Positions 6,358 through 9,535 of a stretch of 9,535 nucleotides of DNA are shown here, piece after piece. The position numbers and the translations under genes are program-made. The stretch's first letter is position 1, and every line of letters starts with the position of its first letter. Origin of the DNA: Williamwhitmania sp035530955 (GTDB lineage: Bacteria > Bacteroidota > Bacteroidia > Bacteroidales > Williamwhitmaniaceae); the NCBI GenBank assembly GCA_035530955.1, contig DATKTT010000083.1, positions 1-9,535 of the forward strand. Direction: 5' to 3'. The notes under the pieces are model-generated. The model saw only the letters and a program-made list of their open reading frames with translations. It had not been told where the DNA came from and searched no databases.

Positions 6358-6431
6358 GGTCTCGTGGCCGAGTGGCTAGGCAGAGGTCTGCAAAACCTCG
6401 TACAGCGGTTCGAATCCGCTCGAGACCTCCA
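6358..6431 (+). tRNA. tRNA-Cys, anticodon GCA
   Basis: Decodes UGU and UGC. The acceptor stem GGTCTCG (6358-6364) pairs with CGAGACC (6421-6427). The anticodon stem GAGGT/ACCTC frames GCA at 6390-6392. The T arm is AGCGG-TTCGAAT-CCGCT. Discriminator T6428 is the identity base of tRNA-Cys. CCA at 6429-6431 is encoded, unlike in the tRNA-Lys of this window. It has its own promoter and terminator. Confidence 0.97.
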
Positions 6432-6461
6432 AGCCCTGCATTTCTTGCAGGGCTTTTTTTT
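6431..6461 (+). terminator. Intrinsic terminator of tRNA-Cys
   Basis: A perfect 10-bp stem (AAGCCCTGCA at 6431-6440 with TGCAGGGCTT at 6446-6455) has a TTTCT loop and runs into eight T residues (6454-6461). Its first base is the last base of the encoded CCA. Confidence 0.93.
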
Positions 6462-6784
6462 GCTTTGGAAAATCTTTTTTTTCATTTCTTTTTTGTCTTA
6501 CAGTTGTTATTGGTGGTGAGATGATTTCGATCTCTCAATGGGAGGCCTCACTTACTAAGTGAGAATGGTTGGGATGGCAATGTTTCGTCAAAAAACAGAA
6601 GGTCAATATTATGAGATTAAGCCATTTATCTTAATTGTTAGCTTGGTGTTGATAAAACGTTTCCTCTCTAGTTGGTACACCTGAGGCAGTAGTATAACTT
6701 GCAAGTCAACTTTGTAACCGTGCCACTTCTTGGCAATAAGAAGGTTAGCCATAGGCTGTTTAAAAAGATTTAATACACGATATA
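6462..6784 (+). other. Gene-free nrdJ upstream region with hairpins
   Basis: I see no gene in these 323 bp. After a T-rich stretch, CTCACTT-ACT-AAGTGAG (6547-6563) forms a perfect 7-bp hairpin. Its CTCAC part can instead pair with GTGAG at 6516-6520. Nearer the gene, TAACC (6715-6719) and GGTTA (6743-6747) enclose TGCCA/TGGCA (6721-6725 with 6731-6735). CTTCTT/AAGAAG (6726-6731 with 6738-6743) competes with that inner stem. CAACTTTG at 6707-6714 is one mismatch from the -7 consensus, and no exact match is present. The hallmarks of a cobalamin riboswitch are not recognisable. The region is probably the promoter and 5' leader of nrdJ. Confidence 0.5.
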
Positions 6785-9364
6785 ATGCAACGCGAAAACG
6801 AGAACGTTCAGAACAAGAAAACGAAGCAATCGGAGAAGGAAATTTTGGAAAAGGTTTATAGCTATGAGGAGGCGGTAGAATCTTCCAACGAGTATTTCAA
6901 GGGTGACCAGCTGGCAGCAACGGTTTGGGTAAGTAAATATGCTCTTAAGGACTCCTTTGGTAAGATTTACGAACTCAATCCTGCCGATTTGCATAGACGG
7001 TTGGCCAAAGAATTTTATCGAATGGAGGTAAAGTATCCCAACCCACTGAGCGAGGAGGAAATTTTTGAAACGCTAGACCAGTTTAAGTACATTATTCCCC
7101 AGGGCGGACCAATGACAGGAATTGGGAACGACCACCAAGTAGCCTCGCTATCGAACTGCTTTGTGATCGGTCACAAAAATCCGGCAGACTCCTATGGTGG
7201 AATTATGCGTATTGATGAAGAGCAGGTGCAGCTCATGAAGCGTCGTGGTGGCGTTGGCCACGACCTTTCGCATATCCGCCCCAAAGGAAGCCCCGTTCTC
7301 AATAGTGCATTAACTTCTACGGGTGTAGTTCCCTTTATGGAGCGCTACTCCAACTCCACCCGTGAGGTGGCGCAGGATGGCCGTCGTGGTGCGCTCATGC
7401 TCTCCATCTCCATTAAGCATCCCGATGCTGAAAAGTTTATCGATGCCAAGATGGATGCAGGAAAGGTTACCGGTGCAAACGTTTCAGTAAAAATTGATGA
7501 TGAATTTATGCGCTCCGTGGTTTCGGGGAAGCCTTATGTTCAGTGCTACCCTGTTGATGCCACCGATCCAAAGTATAAAGTTGAGGTTGATGCACGTAAA
7601 ATCTGGAACAAAATTATCCACAATGCATGGAAGTCGGCAGAGCCGGGCGTTCTTTTTTGGGATACCGTGCTGCGTGAGTCTGTTCCCGACAGCTATGCCG
7701 ACTTGGGTTACCGAACCGTTTCCACTAACCCGTGCGGTGAGATTCCCCTTTGTCCATACGATAGCTGCCGACTTATTGCCATAAATCTCTACAGCTACGT
7801 TGATATGCCCTTTACAGCAGAGGCCAAGTTCAACTTTGTGAAGTTTAAAAAGCACGTGCGGGTTGCCATGCGCATGATGGACGACCTTATCGACTTGGAG
7901 CTGGAGAAGATTGATGCCATACTTGGAAAGATTACAAAGGATCCGGAAGATCAAGATGTAAAGAGCGTAGAGCGGTCGCTTTGGGAAAAAATTAAAACTA
8001 AGGCCACTGAAGGACGCCGTACAGGTCTTGGTATTACAGCAGAAGGGGATATGCTTGCTGCACTTGGATTGCGTTATGGCTCTGATAATGCCATCGACTT
8101 TGCGGTGGAAATACAGCGTACGTTAGCCTTGGAAGCATACCGTTCCTCAGTAGAGATGGCTATAGAGCGCGGTGCGTTCCCCATCTACGACGCCAAACGG
8201 GAAAAGAACAACCCATTTATTCAGCGTATTAAGGCCGCTGACGAGGAACTTTACAGTAACATGGTTGAGCATGGACGCAGAAATATTGCCCTACTAACCA
8301 TTGCCCCAACTGGAACCACCAGCCTAATGACTCAAACCACTTCTGGGATTGAGCCAATATTTCTACCAGCTTACAAGCGTCGCCGAAAGGTTAATCCCAA
8401 CGACCAAGCTGTGAATATTACCTTTACCGATGAAATTGGCGACTGCTGGGAGGAGTATAACGTATTCCACCATAAGTTTCTCATTTGGATGGATGAGGCT
8501 GGGTTCGATTCCAAGGAGGTGGAGCACTACACCGACGAGCAGGTGCAGCAGCTGGTAGAAAAGTCGCCCTACTTCAAAGCCACCTCCAACGATGTGGATT
8601 GGGTAAGCAAGGTGAAGATGCAGGGAATGATTCAAAAATGGGTTGACCACTCAATCAGCGTAACGGTTAACCTGCCCGAAGACACTACCGAGGAGATGGT
8701 TGCCGAGGTATACAAAACTGCATGGGAGAGCGGATGCAAGGGCTGCACCGTATACAGGGAAGGCTCACGGGCTGGTGTATTGGTTTCGAATAGCAAGAAG
8801 GGTAAGAAGGAGAGTTCCATACCCGTTAAGCGACCCGCCATTCTCGATTGCGAAGTTATTCGGTTTAAGAATAACCACGAAAGTTGGATTGCATTTGTTG
8901 GGTTACATAATGGACGGCCCTACGAGATATTCACCGGTATCTCCGACGACGATGTGCTGGCCATTCCCAAATCTATTGATCAAGGTAAGATATTAAAAAT
9001 TAAGGATGATCGTGGTAGCCGTTACGACTTCCAGTATGAAGATAAGTATGGCTATACCAATACCGTTGGTGGGCTGTCGCACATGTTCAACAAGGAGTTT
9101 TGGAACTATGCCAAGCTTATCTCGGGAGTGCTACGCAACGGCATGCCCATCCCCGATGTGGTAAACCTCGTTTCCTCTCTGCGTCTCGATAGCGAAAGCA
9201 TCAACAACTGGCGAAATGGAGTGGAGCGTGCGTTGCACCGCTACATTCCCAATGGAACCAAGGCAAAGCATGGAAAGAAATGCCAAGAATGTGGATCAGA
9301 TTCGCTTATATATCAAGAAGGATGTCTTTTGTGCACTAATTGCGGAAGCTCTAAGTGCGGTTAG
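6785..9364 (+). CDS. nrdJ: Adenosylcobalamin-dependent ribonucleotide reductase (class II)
   Basis: Reduces ribonucleotides to deoxyribonucleotides using a thiyl radical made from adenosylcobalamin, so it works with or without oxygen and needs no radical-bearing small subunit. The protein has 859 aa. SNCF holds Cys125, which pairs with Cys328 as the redox couple. NPCGE (315-319) supplies the radical Cys317 with Asn315 and Glu319. GRRGALMLSISIKHPD and APTGTTSLMTQTTSGIEP (from 507) are further barrel motifs. The CKGCTVYREGSR segment with Cys651 and Cys654 marks the end of the catalytic barrel. The following region to about 820 resembles the TSCPD-type extension of vitamin B12-dependent reductases. 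A six-cysteine tail, CQECG at 833-837 to KCG at 857-859, looks like a zinc ribbon that may also carry the thiols which re-reduce the active site. No N-terminal ATP cone is evident. The ATG at 6785 follows an A/T-rich stretch. The gene appears monocistronic. Confidence 0.95.
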   Translation: MQRENENVQNKKTKQSEKEILEKVYSYEEAVESSNEYFKGDQLAATVWVSKYALKDSFGKIYELNPADLHRRLAKEFYRMEVKYPNPLSEEEIFETLDQFKYIIPQGGPMTGIGNDHQVASLSNCFVIGHKNPADSYGGIMRIDEEQVQLMKRRGGVGHDLSHIRPKGSPVLNSALTSTGVVPFMERYSNSTREVAQDGRRGALMLSISIKHPDAEKFIDAKMDAGKVTGANVSVKIDDEFMRSVVSGKPYVQCYPVDATDPKYKVEVDARKIWNKIIHNAWKSAEPGVLFWDTVLRESVPDSYADLGYRTVSTNPCGEIPLCPYDSCRLIAINLYSYVDMPFTAEAKFNFVKFKKHVRVAMRMMDDLIDLELEKIDAILGKITKDPEDQDVKSVERSLWEKIKTKATEGRRTGLGITAEGDMLAALGLRYGSDNAIDFAVEIQRTLALEAYRSSVEMAIERGAFPIYDAKREKNNPFIQRIKAADEELYSNMVEHGRRNIALLTIAPTGTTSLMTQTTSGIEPIFLPAYKRRRKVNPNDQAVNITFTDEIGDCWEEYNVFHHKFLIWMDEAGFDSKEVEHYTDEQVQQLVEKSPYFKATSNDVDWVSKVKMQGMIQKWVDHSISVTVNLPEDTTEEMVAEVYKTAWESGCKGCTVYREGSRAGVLVSNSKKGKKESSIPVKRPAILDCEVIRFKNNHESWIAFVGLHNGRPYEIFTGISDDDVLAIPKSIDQGKILKIKDDRGSRYDFQYEDKYGYTNTVGGLSHMFNKEFWNYAKLISGVLRNGMPIPDVVNLVSSLRLDSESINNWRNGVERALHRYIPNGTKAKHGKKCQECGSDSLIYQEGCLLCTNCGSSKCG

Positions 9365-9382
9365 TCGGTTAATTTGGCAAGT

Positions 9383-9410
9383 AAGCCCGGTCGCGAGATC
9401 GGGCTTTTTT
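9383..9410 (+). terminator. Intrinsic terminator of nrdJ
   Basis: A 10-bp stem (9383-9392 with 9397-9406, one G-T pair) is closed by a GCGA tetraloop of the stable GNRA type and runs into six T residues (9405-9410), 18 bp after the nrdJ stop. Confidence 0.92.
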
Positions 9411-9464
9411 GTTGAAGATCGCAAGAAAACCTAAAGCCTTCAATAGCGTGTTTTACCTGCTAGA

Positions 9465-9477
9465 AATTCGCCGAATT
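9465..9477. repeat. 13-bp palindrome in the final intergenic stretch
   Basis: AATTCG-C-CGAATT is a perfect inverted repeat around one base, followed by CTTTTG. It lies in the last 125 bp, where I see no gene. It could be an operator for a gene beyond the window edge, or chance. Confidence 0.3.
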
Positions 9478-9535
9478 CTTTTGTTTAGATAATAAATCAC
9501 CGCACCACAGTATGGTTTAAGTTGATTATTTGAAT

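Noticed and set aside
6462..6784. Cobalamin riboswitch before nrdJ
   Set aside because: The only resemblance is GCCACTT at 6722-6728, which is close to part of a B12 box. The rest of the conserved core is missing.
6775..6790. NrdR box (ACACGATATAATGCAA) at the nrdJ start
   Set aside because: Only about 11 of 16 positions fit the consensus as I remember it, it overlaps the start codon, and the usual second box is absent.
7484..7954. 156-codon ORF on the minus strand inside nrdJ
   Set aside because: It lies wholly antisense to the conserved catalytic domain, shows no family motif and has no promoter; it is a shadow of nrdJ.

Overview
The window looks like chromosomal housekeeping sequence from a Bacteroidota bacterium, most likely an anaerobic Bacteroidales-type lineage (inference). 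Three things point there: four upstream regions carry exact matches to the Bacteroidota -7 element TAnnTTTG (before gltX, glnS, folB and tRNA-Cys); most starts follow A-rich stretches without Shine-Dalgarno sites; and the GluRS carries a Bacteroidota-type FPLFW segment after its KLSKR motif. I see no phage, transposon, CRISPR or defence module.

Layout. Positions 19-122 hold tRNA-Lys(CUU) and its terminator. gltX (glutamyl-tRNA synthetase, 184-1719) follows on +. A 187-bp gap contains a strong terminator only 16 bp before cysE (serine acetyltransferase; start best placed at 1907). cysK (O-acetylserine sulfhydrylase, 2788-3693) follows, then a terminator. glnS (glutaminyl-tRNA synthetase, 5545-3845) lies on - with its own terminator facing cysK. 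A divergent promoter region (5546-5764) separates glnS from folB (dihydroneopterin aldolase), which is followed after 1 nt by a 69-aa cysteine-rich CWC-type protein. tRNA-Cys(GCA) and its terminator follow, then a gene-free 323-bp structured leader, then nrdJ (B12-dependent ribonucleotide reductase, 6785-9364) with its terminator. The last 125 bp hold no recognisable gene.

How the genes relate. cysE and cysK catalyse the two consecutive steps from serine to cysteine, and the CysE C-terminus ends in Ile, as expected of a cysteine synthase complex. tRNA-Cys and the cysteine-rich protein are nearby users of cysteine, but no functional link is shown. gltX and glnS charge tRNAs with Glu and Gln; the presence of GlnRS implies direct Gln-tRNA formation. 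folB and nrdJ feed nucleotide and one-carbon metabolism.

No clearly new system is visible. The best leads are the cysE leader (terminator plus a possible antiterminator and a seven-codon ORF), the nrdJ leader (competing hairpins, no recognised riboswitch) and the repeat cluster over the glnS promoter.
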